NCBI GenBank assembly: GCA_034435675.1
Contig: DAOTWP010000127.1
Span: forward strand, 1 to 26,752
Direction: 5' to 3'
Length of the DNA stretch: 26,752 bases
DNA from: DAOTWP01 sp034435675
Lineage (GTDB): Bacteria; Chloroflexota; Anaerolineae; Aggregatilineales; Phototrophicaceae
Under the pieces are notes generated by a model that saw only the letters and a program-made list of their open reading frames with translations, searched no databases and was not told the origin of the DNA. Both the position numbers and the translations under genes were made by a program. Below, piece after piece: positions 8,642 to 16,235 of the stretch (position 1 is the first letter of the stretch; each line of letters starts with the position of its first letter).

Positions 8642-9586
8642 TCACTGCTGTTGCTGCTGCTGCTGTGAGGTGTCCGAATATTCGTCGGGCGGGACTTGCA
8701 GGGTATGCAGTGGCAGCAGTTCCACAGGGAGTTCCTCCAGTTCGCGGACATCCACGCGCACTTCCAGGACGGTTTCCGCTTTGCCCTTGAAGATGCCTTT
8801 GGTCGGTGGCACATCGGCATAATCGCGTCCCAGACCCACGCGGATATGCCGTTCACCGCAGAGGACGTTGTTTGTGGGATCAAAACCGACCCAGTCCAGC
8901 CCCGGCAGCCACGCTTCTATCCATGCGTGCGTGGAGTCCACATCGGAACGGTCATCATTTTCTTTACGGTGGAACAGGTAGCCACTCACATAGCGACTGG
9001 GGATGCCCAGCCCGCGCAGCAGCGCAATCATAATGTGCGAGAAATCCTGACAGACACCCTGGCGGCTGCGCAGCGCGTCATCAATCGGGGAATCCACGCG
9101 CGTGCTGTGCTGCACATAGTCAAAGCCGGCATACATCGCGCTGTTTAGCCGGCGCAGCACGGTCAGCGGATCATCACGGCGCGTGACATCCAGTTCTGCC
9201 GCCAGTTGTGCCAGCAGGGGAGTTGGTTGCGGGTACTGGCTGGGCAACAAGAAATCATAGAGTTCCGCGCTGTACGCCTGTTCGTCAAGCTGCCTCCAGC
9301 TTTCCAGGGGGAGGCGTTCCGGCAGCGGGGCGCTGGGCTTCATCTCGATAATCGCTTCAGCAATAATCGTCAGCCGTTCGTGGTCGCGGTGCAGATCAAA
9401 ATAGTGGACTGCGTTGCCAAAGGAGTCGAGATACTGGTTGAGGCGCGCACGCGGACTGATGGCAGCATCAAAGCGCAGGCAGCGCTGGGTGCCGTCACCG
9501 CGCGGCTGCATCCGCAGTTCCATCATTTTTTCGCTGACTGGCTGGCTGTAGTGAAAGATCGTCATATGACGAACGGAGTAGTACAT
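8642..9586 (-). CDS. Transglutaminase-like cysteine protease/amidase family protein
   Basis: A 314-residue cytoplasmic protein with an N-terminal beta domain typical of bacterial transglutaminase-like proteins (residues 1-85) and a transglutaminase-like core (about 145-245). The catalytic triad is visible: Cys 179 in QGVCQDFSH, His 220 in DSTHAWIEAW and Asp 236 in WVGFDPTN. Family members cleave or form amide bonds. It is the last gene of a three-gene operon with an alpha-E protein and a circularly permuted ATP-grasp protein, a set described by comparative genomics as a predicted peptide synthesis/modification system. The start is ATG 9586 with AGAGGAA about eleven bases upstream; ATG 9565 is possible. 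The protein ends in seven glutamines, encoded by CAG/CAA repeats. Confidence 0.85.
   Translation of the reverse strand: MYYSVRHMTIFHYSQPVSEKMMELRMQPRGDGTQRCLRFDAAISPRARLNQYLDSFGNAVHYFDLHRDHERLTIIAEAIIEMKPSAPLPERLPLESWRQLDEQAYSAELYDFLLPSQYPQPTPLLAQLAAELDVTRRDDPLTVLRRLNSAMYAGFDYVQHSTRVDSPIDDALRSRQGVCQDFSHIMIALLRGLGIPSRYVSGYLFHRKENDDRSDVDSTHAWIEAWLPGLDWVGFDPTNNVLCGERHIRVGLGRDYADVPPTKGIFKGKAETVLEVRVDVRELEELPVELLPLHTLQVPPDEYSDTSQQQQQQQ
8645..8665 (-). repeat. CAG/CAA trinucleotide repeat encoding a terminal poly-Gln tract
   Basis: Seven consecutive Gln codons (CAG x4, CAA, CAG x2 on the minus strand) immediately precede the stop codon of the transglutaminase-like gene. The run could vary in length by slippage. 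Confidence 0.8.
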
Positions 9587-9617
9587 ATGAAATCAAGTTC
9601 CTCTGGGACAGGCGGCT

Positions 9618-10583
9618 TCACAGTATCGCAGTTTCGATAGGATACGTGACATATGTACTTACGAGGTTATCATGGATTTGCTCGGTCTGGTTCTTAATGT
9701 CCTGCAAATAGGCATTCAGGTTTCCAGGCAGCACCTCACTGATTTCGGTGTAGTTCAGTGTGGAGCGCAGCCGCCCAACCAGCCGGTGCAGTCGGTTATG
9801 CTTGTGGGTTTGTGTTGCCTCGGATAACGCATCCAGCGAATGCAGCAGCATGTCCACACAGAAGCGTATGGAGCGCGGGAACTCGGCACTGAACAATAGA
9901 AATTCCGCAATCCAGATTGGGCGCAGGTCCGCCTGATAGACTTTGCAATAAGCCTCAAACGCGGTGACGGACTTCAATAGTGCCAGATGCTCAAAATAGT
10001 CTTGACCATCGCTGCTGTCTGCGCTGCTGGTGTTCAGTGCCCCCAGGTGCACATCCAGCAGTCGTGCGGTTGCAATCGTGCGTTCGATTAAGCGCCCAAG
10101 CTGGATGAAATGCCAGCCCTGTCCATGATTCATTGTCGCGTCGGTAATGCCCTGAAAAAGATGCGACCCTTCCTTGATCAGCATATAGAATTCGTGTGGC
10201 TCGGCAGCATAGCTGCGGCTGCGCTGTGCGCGCTTCACCTGCAAATACAGACGGTTGATTTGCGCCCACATTTCCGAGCTGATTTGCTCGCGTACCTGCC
10301 GCGCGTTCTCGCGTGAGGCGGTGATGGCACTCAGGATGGAACTATCATTATGCTCGTCGAAGGTCAACAGATAGGAAAGCCGGTGGTCATCCTGCAACAA
10401 ATCGGGATCATGCTTGACTTTCAGGCTTTGCAGCAGCCCGGTGCGCCGCTGCGTTAGCGAAATGCCCCCGGCACGATCCAGCGCGGTGGTCAGGTAAACG
10501 TCCACTAGTCGCGCCGTGTGCTCTGCACGCTCAAGGTAACGGCTCATCCAATACAGGCTGTCGGCAACGCGCGAAAGCATCAT
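9618..10583 (-). CDS. Alpha-E domain protein (DUF403)
   Basis: The 321-residue sequence matches the alpha-E family: it opens with MLSRVADSLYWMSRYLERAEHTARLVDVYL, continues with the helical core, and has the conserved RSIRFCVDMLLHSL region near residue 235. It appears to be all alpha-helical with no signal peptide. The biochemical role of alpha-E proteins is unproven; they occur almost always beside circularly permuted ATP-grasp and transglutaminase-like genes, as here. Its start lies 11 bases after the ATP-grasp stop, with AAGGA nine bases upstream, and the transglutaminase-like gene follows 31 bases downstream, so the three form one operon. ATG 10580 is an alternative start one codon later. 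Confidence 0.9.
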   Translation of the reverse strand: MMLSRVADSLYWMSRYLERAEHTARLVDVYLTTALDRAGGISLTQRRTGLLQSLKVKHDPDLLQDDHRLSYLLTFDEHNDSSILSAITASRENARQVREQISSEMWAQINRLYLQVKRAQRSRSYAAEPHEFYMLIKEGSHLFQGITDATMNHGQGWHFIQLGRLIERTIATARLLDVHLGALNTSSADSSDGQDYFEHLALLKSVTAFEAYCKVYQADLRPIWIAEFLLFSAEFPRSIRFCVDMLLHSLDALSEATQTHKHNRLHRLVGRLRSTLNYTEISEVLPGNLNAYLQDIKNQTEQIHDNLVSTYVTYPIETAIL

Positions 10584-10594
10584 CCCGGTTATCC

Positions 10595-12043
10595 TTATTC
10601 ATGCAGTACCCATGTATCTTTGCTGCCGCCCCCCTGTGAGGAGTTGACCACCAGCGATCCATGCCGCAGCGCCACGCGCGTCAAGCCGCCCGGCACAATT
10701 GTCACTTTGTCCCCGTAGAGTACATAGGGGCGCAGGTCAATATGGCGCGGCTCGATGCGCCCGTTGACAAAACAGGGCGCCTGCGAGAGCGCCAGAGTTG
10801 GCTGAGCTATGTAATTACGCGGATTTGCCTTGATTCGCGCGGTAAATTCATCGCGTTCCTGCCTGGTGCTGTGTGGTCCAATCAGCATGCCATATCCGCC
10901 TGCTTCACCGACAGCCTTGACCACCAGTTGGTCGAGATTTTGTAGAACGTGCTGCTGCTGTGCCGGGTCGTGGACATGGTAGGTTTCCACATTGGGCAGA
11001 ATCGCGTCTTCTCCCATGTAGTAGCGGATGATTTCCGGCACGAAAGCATAGATCGCCTTGTCATCTGCCACACCCGTGCCGATGGCATTCGCCAGCACCA
11101 CGTTGCCAGCCCGGTAGGCATTAAACAGCCCGGTTATGCCCAGCGTGGAGTCCGGGCGGAATACCAGCGGGTCAATGAAGTCGTCGTCAATGCGCCGGTA
11201 GATGGCGTCCACACGTTTCAGCCCGGCAGTGGTGCGCATATAAACCACGCTGTCGTGCACCAGCAGGTCGCGCCCTTCAACCAGCGGGATGCCCATTAAC
11301 CGCGCCAGAAACGTGTGTTCATAATACGCCGAGTTGAAGATGCCCGGTGTCAGCAGCACGATATTCGGTTCCGCCTGATGCCGGGGCAGCAGCGCACTTA
11401 AGGAGTTCAGCAGCGCTTTACCATAATCGTCTACCGGGCGAACGCGATAATTGGCGAACAGCGTGGGAAAGACGGTTTTGGCAACCGTGCGATTCGCCAG
11501 CATATACGAAACGCCGCTGGGGACGCGCAGGTTGTCTTCCAGCACTGCAAACTCGCCATTTGGCAGCCGCACTAGGTCAGTGCCGCAGATGGCGACATAC
11601 ACATTACGCGGCACCTGTACCCCGCGCATTTCGCGGCGGTAATGTTTGCTGCTGAAAATCAGGTCAAGCGGCACGACCCTGTCTGCGAGAATATGGGCAT
11701 CGTGGTACAGATCATGCAGAAACAGGTTAAGCGCGATGATGCGCTGCGTCAGCCCGCGCTCGATACGATCCCATTCGGCGGCAGTGAGGATGCGCGGCAG
11801 CAGATCAAAGGGAAACGTGCGCTCGGTGCCCTCTTCATCCCCGTAAACCGTAAATGTGATGCCCTGATTCAGGAAGGACAAATCGGCAGCTTGCTGCCGG
11901 GTTGCCAGTTCTTCCGGCGAAAGCTCCTTCAGGCGCTCGTACAGGAAACGATAGGGCGCACGCGCGGCGGAATCCGGGGCGAACATTTCGTCATATGCTG
12001 GGGTATCGAAGTGATAATGCGCAAATAAGACCGGTGGTTCCAT
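10595..12043 (-). CDS. Circularly permuted type 2 ATP-grasp protein
   Basis: The 482-residue protein is a circularly permuted ATP-grasp ligase (CP_ATPgrasp type). Recognisable segments are FPFDLLPRILTAAEWDRIERGL near residues 77-97, VYVAICGTDLVRLPNGEFAVLEDNLRVPSG in the centre, LLTPGIFNSAYYEH.FLARLMGIPLVEGRDL, and the C-terminal LVVKAVGEAGGYGMLIGP, IAQPTLALS and RHIDLRPYVLYG. ATP-grasp enzymes join a carboxylate to an amine through an acyl-phosphate; this subfamily is predicted to make peptide-like products with the alpha-E and transglutaminase-like partners encoded just downstream. It is the first gene of the operon. No strong ribosome site precedes ATG 12043. A TATAGT -10-like hexamer lies at 12090-12085 without a convincing -35. 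Confidence 0.88.
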   Translation of the reverse strand: MEPPVLFAHYHFDTPAYDEMFAPDSAARAPYRFLYERLKELSPEELATRQQAADLSFLNQGITFTVYGDEEGTERTFPFDLLPRILTAAEWDRIERGLTQRIIALNLFLHDLYHDAHILADRVVPLDLIFSSKHYRREMRGVQVPRNVYVAICGTDLVRLPNGEFAVLEDNLRVPSGVSYMLANRTVAKTVFPTLFANYRVRPVDDYGKALLNSLSALLPRHQAEPNIVLLTPGIFNSAYYEHTFLARLMGIPLVEGRDLLVHDSVVYMRTTAGLKRVDAIYRRIDDDFIDPLVFRPDSTLGITGLFNAYRAGNVVLANAIGTGVADDKAIYAFVPEIIRYYMGEDAILPNVETYHVHDPAQQQHVLQNLDQLVVKAVGEAGGYGMLIGPHSTRQERDEFTARIKANPRNYIAQPTLALSQAPCFVNGRIEPRHIDLRPYVLYGDKVTIVPGGLTRVALRHGSLVVNSSQGGGSKDTWVLHE

Positions 12044-12183
12044 GAGTATTGCGCTGCAACGGAAAGTGAGCAGAATAATCTCTGACTATAACACAGCCTG
12101 CGCTGCGCAGCATCCACAAATGTGCCAACAAGCGTCGGCGAATTTCTGTCTGCTTCTACCAACTGGGTGTTTTAGGAGCATCT

Positions 12184-12220
12184 CAGGGCGCGTGGGGACA
12201 TGTGCCGTTCTCGCGCCCTG
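12184..12220. other. Stem-loop downstream of the SH3-like gene
   Basis: CAGGGCGCG (12184-12192) pairs perfectly with CGCGCCCTG (12212-12220). The 19-base loop contains a smaller near-palindrome around ACATGT. It sits 13 bases beyond the stop of the minus-strand SH3-like gene and upstream of the ATP-grasp operon. There is no T-run on either side, so it may be a 3'-end processing hairpin, a weak terminator or an operator. Confidence 0.45.
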
Positions 12221-12232
12221 AAATATCCAGCG

Positions 12233-13018
12233 CTAGCTGCCAGCTCTGGCGCGGGGTGCCAGCCAGTACTGGTTGCTGCCAAATTCACTGTAGACTTGCC
12301 CTTCAGATGCCCAGCCGATCAGCCCGTTGCCGTAGTCAATCCGGTACCAGCTCAGCGGTCCGTAGCCTGCACAGACCGGTCCTTCCAGCACGGTGAACAC
12401 TGATCCGCCGGGCATCACGCGGATCACACTTTCACTTGCCGGTGCAGCCCGCAGTGTGCTGAAGCGCTGTGCCACGACCCCCTGCTGCCCCACGCGCAGT
12501 CGCGGCGGCGGCGAACCCGCACAGCCCACAGCGGGCATGGCAGTAGGTGGAATGGGCGTGACTGCTGGTGTGGGTGTGCGTGTCGGGGTGGGGGTGACGG
12601 GTCCGCCCGTCCCCAGCGGTTCCAGCCAGTAGCGATTGCTGCCAAATTCGCTGACGACCTGGCTCTCGTTTGCCCAGCCGGTGATGCCGTTGCCATAATC
12701 AATGCGGAAGTAGTTCAGCCGTGCCGGTGTTGCACAAACCGGTCCTTCCAGTACGGTGAAAACAGAGCCGCCCGGCATGATGCGGACTCCGGGTCCACCG
12801 GCGGCGCTGCGCAGGGTGCTGAAGCTCTGCGCCACTCGCCCCTGTACACCCGGTCTCAGGCGGGGCATCAGCGAACCGGGGCAGTTAGGATCAACGCTTT
12901 GAGCCAGAACCTCTGATGCCTGCACATCAGAACCAGCTATACTCAGTGCCATGCTTGGTACGGCGATGAAGGCGCTCAGCAGCAGCAGCACAAACAGCAG
13001 GAACAGGACGTTACGCAT
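12233..13018 (-). CDS. Exported protein with two SH3-like repeats
   Basis: The 261-residue product starts with a classical signal peptide (MRNVLFLLFVLLLLSAFIAV) and then has two copies of a bacterial SH3-like module separated by a Thr/Pro linker (TPTPTRTPTPAVTP). Each copy runs from a PRLR.G.QG.VAQ.FSTLR segment through MPGGSVFTVLEGPVCA to RIDYGNG..GWA and SEFGSN.YWL.P. Bacterial SH3 modules usually bind cell-wall peptides; here they stand alone without a catalytic domain. The start at ATG 13018 is supported by GAGGAGGGAG just upstream; the longer frame to 13072 would put hydrophilic residues before the signal peptide. A small hairpin (GGTGGA/TCCACC, 13045-13060) lies in its leader. Confidence 0.8.
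   Translation of the reverse strand: MRNVLFLLFVLLLLSAFIAVPSMALSIAGSDVQASEVLAQSVDPNCPGSLMPRLRPGVQGRVAQSFSTLRSAAGGPGVRIMPGGSVFTVLEGPVCATPARLNYFRIDYGNGITGWANESQVVSEFGSNRYWLEPLGTGGPVTPTPTRTPTPAVTPIPPTAMPAVGCAGSPPPRLRVGQQGVVAQRFSTLRAAPASESVIRVMPGGSVFTVLEGPVCAGYGPLSWYRIDYGNGLIGWASEGQVYSEFGSNQYWLAPRARAGS
12259..12526 (-). repeat. SH3-like module, copy 2 (C-terminal)
   Basis: DNA of this stretch is clearly similar to 12622-12890, offset by 363 bases; both contain the motif encoding GGSVFTVLEGPVCA and the YGNG-GWA stretch. It marks an internal duplication within the gene. Confidence 0.7.
12622..12890 (-). repeat. SH3-like module, copy 1 (N-terminal)
   Basis: First copy of the internal duplication, paired with 12259-12526. 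Protein identity between the copies is high in the MPGGSVFTVLEGPVCA core and lower in the loops. Confidence 0.7.
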
Positions 13019-13235
13019 AATCTCCCTCCTCAGGTGGGGCAGGTGGTGGAAAAGTCCACCTGTGTTGCCCACAAATCGTGCTTAAGTCAAATGTTAACAC
13101 AAAACGGAAGGATTGCGGCTGTCCACAACCAGATTCATACTGATCGAAAGAAAGGGTACTGGGGCAGGCTATCTGGTCCTTTGCAAATCAGGTATCCCGT
13201 AGCGTCACAATTACTTCAACTCAACAACATCATCA

Positions 13236-13901
13236 TCAAGCATCACTTTGATTATCCAGCCGGAAGCCGTGTCCGCGCACTGTGACAATGTACTGCCAGT
13301 CGGGGTCAATTTCTGCCAGCCGGTCACGCAGGCGGCGCACCAGTGCGTCAATCGCCTGTTCGCTGACACCTTCGCCCATGGCTTCGGGCCACACACTGTT
13401 GACGACCATATCGCGCGTGCAGATGCGCCCGGCATTGCCGAACAGTAGTTCCAGCAGGCGGTACTGCGGCACACTCAGCGGTGGATCCACTTCGGTTTCA
13501 CCTACAAAGACACGGCGCGCCTCATGATCCAGCCGCAGTTTGCCCATCACGCCTTCAGGAACTTCGGGCATGGGCGCGGTCGCGCCAGAGCCGATGAACT
13601 GTACACGCACCGCCATCGCAATGTGGATTTCATCACTGTCGAACAGTTCGCGCACACCCTTCAGGCGCTCGCCATTGACCCAGGTTCCGTTGCGGCTTTC
13701 CAGGTCTTCGACAAAGTACTGCTTGCCATCCCGGTAAATGCGCACATGCTGGCGCGAAATCTGCCGTTCGCCCAGTGCAATATCGGCGCTGGCGTCGTCC
13801 CGTCCGATAATTACGCTGTCTGAATCGAGTGTCCAGTAGCGATTGGTCTGTTTGCGGTGTTCGTCCAGCAGAATCAGAATCGGGTTTTCTTTTTCGGTCA
13901 T
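13236..13901 (-). CDS. FHA-winged-helix transcriptional regulator
   Basis: This 221-residue cytoplasmic protein joins an N-terminal FHA domain to a C-terminal OmpR/PhoB-type winged helix. The FHA phosphothreonine-binding residues are present: IIGR near 31-34, SRQH at 49-52 and SRNGTWVNG at 69-77. The winged helix spans about 122-216, with VPQYRLLELLFGNAGRICTRDMVVNSVWP and a recognition region ALVRRLRDRL, ending in the wing VRGHGFRL. The usual receiver domain of a response regulator is replaced by FHA, so it probably reads Ser/Thr kinase phosphorylation rather than His-Asp phosphorelay. I choose ATG 13901 over TTG 13937 because AAAGGG lies about nine bases upstream. It has its own promoter. 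The target genes are unknown. Confidence 0.88.
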   Translation of the reverse strand: MTEKENPILILLDEHRKQTNRYWTLDSDSVIIGRDDASADIALGERQISRQHVRIYRDGKQYFVEDLESRNGTWVNGERLKGVRELFDSDEIHIAMAVRVQFIGSGATAPMPEVPEGVMGKLRLDHEARRVFVGETEVDPPLSVPQYRLLELLFGNAGRICTRDMVVNSVWPEAMGEGVSEQAIDALVRRLRDRLAEIDPDWQYIVTVRGHGFRLDNQSDA

Positions 13902-13966
13902 CAACTGCTGCCCTTTCGTATGTGTAGCGTTCTGCAAACGCGCACATCAGTGTTGTTTGTTTAAGA

Positions 13967-13995
13967 TTTATAGCACTGCCGCCGCGTTCTGACAA
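13967..13995 (-). promoter_or_regulatory. Promoter of the FHA-winged-helix gene
   Basis: On the minus strand TTGTCA (13995-13990) and TATAAA (13972-13967) are separated by exactly 17 bases, close to the sigma-70 consensus. It lies between the upstream stop codon at 14004 and the regulator's start, so the regulator can be transcribed independently of the miaA operon. Confidence 0.65.
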
Positions 13996-14003
13996 TTTGG
14001 CGG

Positions 14004-14702
14004 CTATGAACCACTGCCCAACGGAATCACCACCGGTTCCGATGCCACAACCCCAACCCACAATCCCTGATCGGGAAAAATCTGCTGCGGCAGCCCACTG
14101 AGCTGCGCCGCCGTGATACCGCCGCGCGTGGTGTTGCGGTAGTAGGCAATCACCGTCGCCGTGCCAGTGCCAATGTTTGGCGCGAACTGTGCTGCCTGGT
14201 TCGCCGTCAGCGTAATCCGGTGGACGCAGCGCTGCCGCGGTCCCAGCAGTCGCAGCGCATCTTCAGGATACGAACCAACCTGCTGCACACCAGCAGCGGG
14301 GGTTGTCTGTGCGTTGAAGATGATGCCCGCGCCGCTGCCACCAGTGTCGCCAATCGCGACGGTATCGGGGTCATAAACAATCGGTATCGTGCCAATAGAG
14401 CGATTCACGAAGGTGATGCGAATGCTGAAAGTGCCATCGGGCGTGGTGGGCAGTGGCTCGGCATCCACCTGCACTTCCAGCGGCAGCCCACCGCTGCTAG
14501 CGGCGCGCCCGATCAGCGACTGCCGCGCGGCACGCCCGCTTGCCTCGCGCAGCCACCAGCACGGGCTGCCGCTGTCTGCTGCCGGGAAGACGCTCTCAAT
14601 CAGGCGCGGCAGGGTGTTAGGTCCCGCAAACACGCCTAGCAGAATCAGTGCGAGAATTGCCGCCAGTGCGTTCGGATTTCCAGAACGTCTTAAGTATTGC
14701 AT
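14004..14702 (-). CDS. Membrane-anchored exported protein of unknown function
   Basis: The 232-residue product has one N-terminal hydrophobic segment (about residues 11-32, ALAAILALILLGVFAG) followed by an extracytoplasmic region of alternating polar and hydrophobic residues that looks beta-rich (LPLEVQVDAEPL, TFSIRITFVNRSIGTIPIVYDP, VVASEPVVIPLG). No catalytic motif is evident and I do not recognise the family. The segment FVNRS-GTIPIVYDPDTVAIGD resembles an immunoglobulin-like or adhesion fold, but that is only an impression. Its ATG overlaps the end of miaA by 13 bases, so it is translated with that gene. The link to tRNA modification is probably only positional. Confidence 0.7.
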   Translation of the reverse strand: MQYLRRSGNPNALAAILALILLGVFAGPNTLPRLIESVFPAADSGSPCWWLREASGRAARQSLIGRAASSGGLPLEVQVDAEPLPTTPDGTFSIRITFVNRSIGTIPIVYDPDTVAIGDTGGSGAGIIFNAQTTPAAGVQQVGSYPEDALRLLGPRQRCVHRITLTANQAAQFAPNIGTGTATVIAYYRNTTRGGITAAQLSGLPQQIFPDQGLWVGVVASEPVVIPLGSGS

Positions 14703-15658
14703 GTGAATGGTTGTTCCTTCAGCCAGTGTTGCAGATCATCCAGCACCTGTGCCGTAAGCGCAGCGCTGCTCAGATTGCTGTCTATATTATGCCATATCGT
14801 GCCGCTGTCGTGCCCGCTAAACCATGTTTCCTGCCTGCGGATGAAATCATGGGTGGCAACGCGCGTCGTTTCCAGCATTGCCGCCAGTGATTCGCCGTCC
14901 AGCAAATGCCGGGCGATTTCACGATAACCGAGCGCGCTCAGCGACGGCAGTGTGCGGGCATAGCCCATGTCCAGCAGGCGGCGCACCTCGTCCACAAAAC
15001 CGTCGGCAACCATCTGCTCCAGGCGCAAATCCGCGCGGGTGTAGAGCAATTCGCGCTCCATGCGCAGCCCATACTGGCGCACGGCGTAGGGCGGCTGTTG
15101 TTTGCGCTGCAATACGCTGATGGGCTGCCCTGATTCGATAGACACTTCCAACGCGCGCACGGTGCGGCGGATATTGTTCGGATGGATTTTTTCTGCTGCT
15201 GCCGGATCAACGCTGCGCAGCCGGTCATGCAGTGCCTGTGCCCCGTTGAGCCGGGCGAAGCGCTCTAGTTCTTCGCGCAGCGCCGGATTTGGCGGTACCT
15301 CGGGGATCGTCCACCCGTCTACCACTGCTGTTAGGTATTGCCCTGTGCCGCCCACCAGCAGGGGCAGTCGTCCGCGCGCATAAATTGCCGACGCTGCCGC
15401 ATGTACACCCCGCTGGTAATCTGCCAGCGCCATCGGCTCATCAGGGTCTACAACATCAATCAGGTGATGCGGTATGGCTGCCTGTTGTTCGATAGTCGGC
15501 TTTGCCGTGCCAATGTCCATATAGCGGTAAATCTGGCGGCTGTCTGCGCCGATGATTTCGCCATCCAGCGCACGGGCAATGTCAAGCGCCAGCCCGGTTT
15601 TGCCGGTTGCCGTCGCGCCCAGCAGCACCACCAGTGGTTTATGACCAGTCAAGTGCAT
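14690..15658 (-). CDS. miaA: tRNA dimethylallyltransferase
   Basis: MiaA transfers a dimethylallyl group from DMAPP to N6 of adenosine 37 in tRNAs that read codons starting with U. The sequence shows the P-loop GATATGKT near the start, GADSRQIYRYMDIGTAKP for the substrate base, IPHHLIDVVDPDEP, LLVGGTGQYL, and FVDEVRRLLDMGY with LGYREIARHL in the C-terminal half. Length (about 322 residues) is normal. The start is uncertain: ATG 15658 is used here, but GGAGG sits directly against it; TTG 15652 has that site at a six-base spacing, and ATG 15667 is also possible. The 5' end overlaps yraN and the 3' end overlaps the next gene, giving a tight yraN-miaA-unknown operon. Confidence 0.93.
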   Translation of the reverse strand: MHLTGHKPLVVLLGATATGKTGLALDIARALDGEIIGADSRQIYRYMDIGTAKPTIEQQAAIPHHLIDVVDPDEPMALADYQRGVHAAASAIYARGRLPLLVGGTGQYLTAVVDGWTIPEVPPNPALREELERFARLNGAQALHDRLRSVDPAAAEKIHPNNIRRTVRALEVSIESGQPISVLQRKQQPPYAVRQYGLRMERELLYTRADLRLEQMVADGFVDEVRRLLDMGYARTLPSLSALGYREIARHLLDGESLAAMLETTRVATHDFIRRQETWFSGHDSGTIWHNIDSNLSSAALTAQVLDDLQHWLKEQPFTCNT

Positions 15659-16007
15659 CCTCCACATGATCAATCTGTGCCGTGCCGTTGTGCCGCAGGG
15701 CGATACCCATAACATCAATGCGCCATGCCTGCTCCTGCAAATCGTTATTGTGCAAATATGCTAACGCAGCGGCACGCATTTTTGCCTGTTTTTGCTGCTG
15801 AATGCTGGCAAAAGCTGCTTCTGTTGTTGCGGCATGGCGTGTGCGCACTTCCACAAAGACCAGCACGGCGTCTTTGCGGGCAATGAGATCAACCTCGCCA
15901 TACTTGCAGCGCCAGTTACGCGCCACGATCTGGTAACCCTGTCCTTGCAGGTAAGCGGCGGCGAGCTGTTCGCCCTGTTTGCCAGTATCGGTTTTTTTCG
16001 CTGCCAT
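15639..16007 (-). CDS. yraN: YraN/UPF0102 family endonuclease-like protein
   Basis: The 122-residue protein matches the UPF0102 (YraN) family: GKQGEQLAAAYLQGQGYQIVARNWR at the N-terminus, then GEVDLIARKDAVLVFVEVRTR, which supplies the acidic and basic residues of a PD-(D/E)xK nuclease-like fold, and IDVMGIAL near the end. The cellular role is not firmly established; the fold suggests nucleic-acid processing. ATG 16007 has AAAGGAC about ten bases upstream. Its stop overlaps the start of miaA by about 20 bases, so the two are translationally linked. Confidence 0.9.
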   Translation of the reverse strand: MAAKKTDTGKQGEQLAAAYLQGQGYQIVARNWRCKYGEVDLIARKDAVLVFVEVRTRHAATTEAAFASIQQQKQAKMRAAALAYLHNNDLQEQAWRIDVMGIALRHNGTAQIDHVEDALDWS

Positions 16008-16109
16008 GTCTGTAATTGTCCTTTTGCCAGCTTATGCCGCAAAGCTGCCATTTTCTGCCTGCAATCGCATTTGTGGATGTTGCCTAGATAAATATTCGAT
16101 TATTTTGCA

Positions 16110-16139
16110 TTGTAAAACATGCACAGCATTAGCTACTAT
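16110..16139 (+). promoter_or_regulatory. Possible promoter of the pyrophosphatase gene
   Basis: TTGTAA (16110-16115) and TACTAT (16134-16139) are 18 bases apart in the divergent region, giving a leader of about 90 bases. The rest of the 228-base gap to yraN holds no other gene; a minus-strand TACAAT (16114-16109) may belong to the yraN-miaA unit. Confidence 0.35.
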
Positions 16140-16235
16140 TCTACCGTTTTGCCCCAAATTGGCTTATCCCAATGGCAGGTAGACGTGTAATCTGCTTGGC
16201 GGGGCTTCCGAATAACGATTTTAAGGAGTGTGTGA

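Noticed and set aside
8645..8665. CAG repeat as a CRISPR or mobile-element remnant
   Set aside because: It is a short in-frame codon repeat with no spacers, terminal repeats or transposase.
13045..13060. Small hairpin GGTGGA-AAAG-TCCACC in the SH3-like leader, as a riboswitch
   Set aside because: Only a 6-bp stem with no conserved core; too little structure to call a riboswitch.
13981..14003. GCCGCC/GGCGGC stem as terminator of the 14004-14702 gene
   Set aside because: No T-run follows and it overlaps the well-formed FHA-gene promoter.
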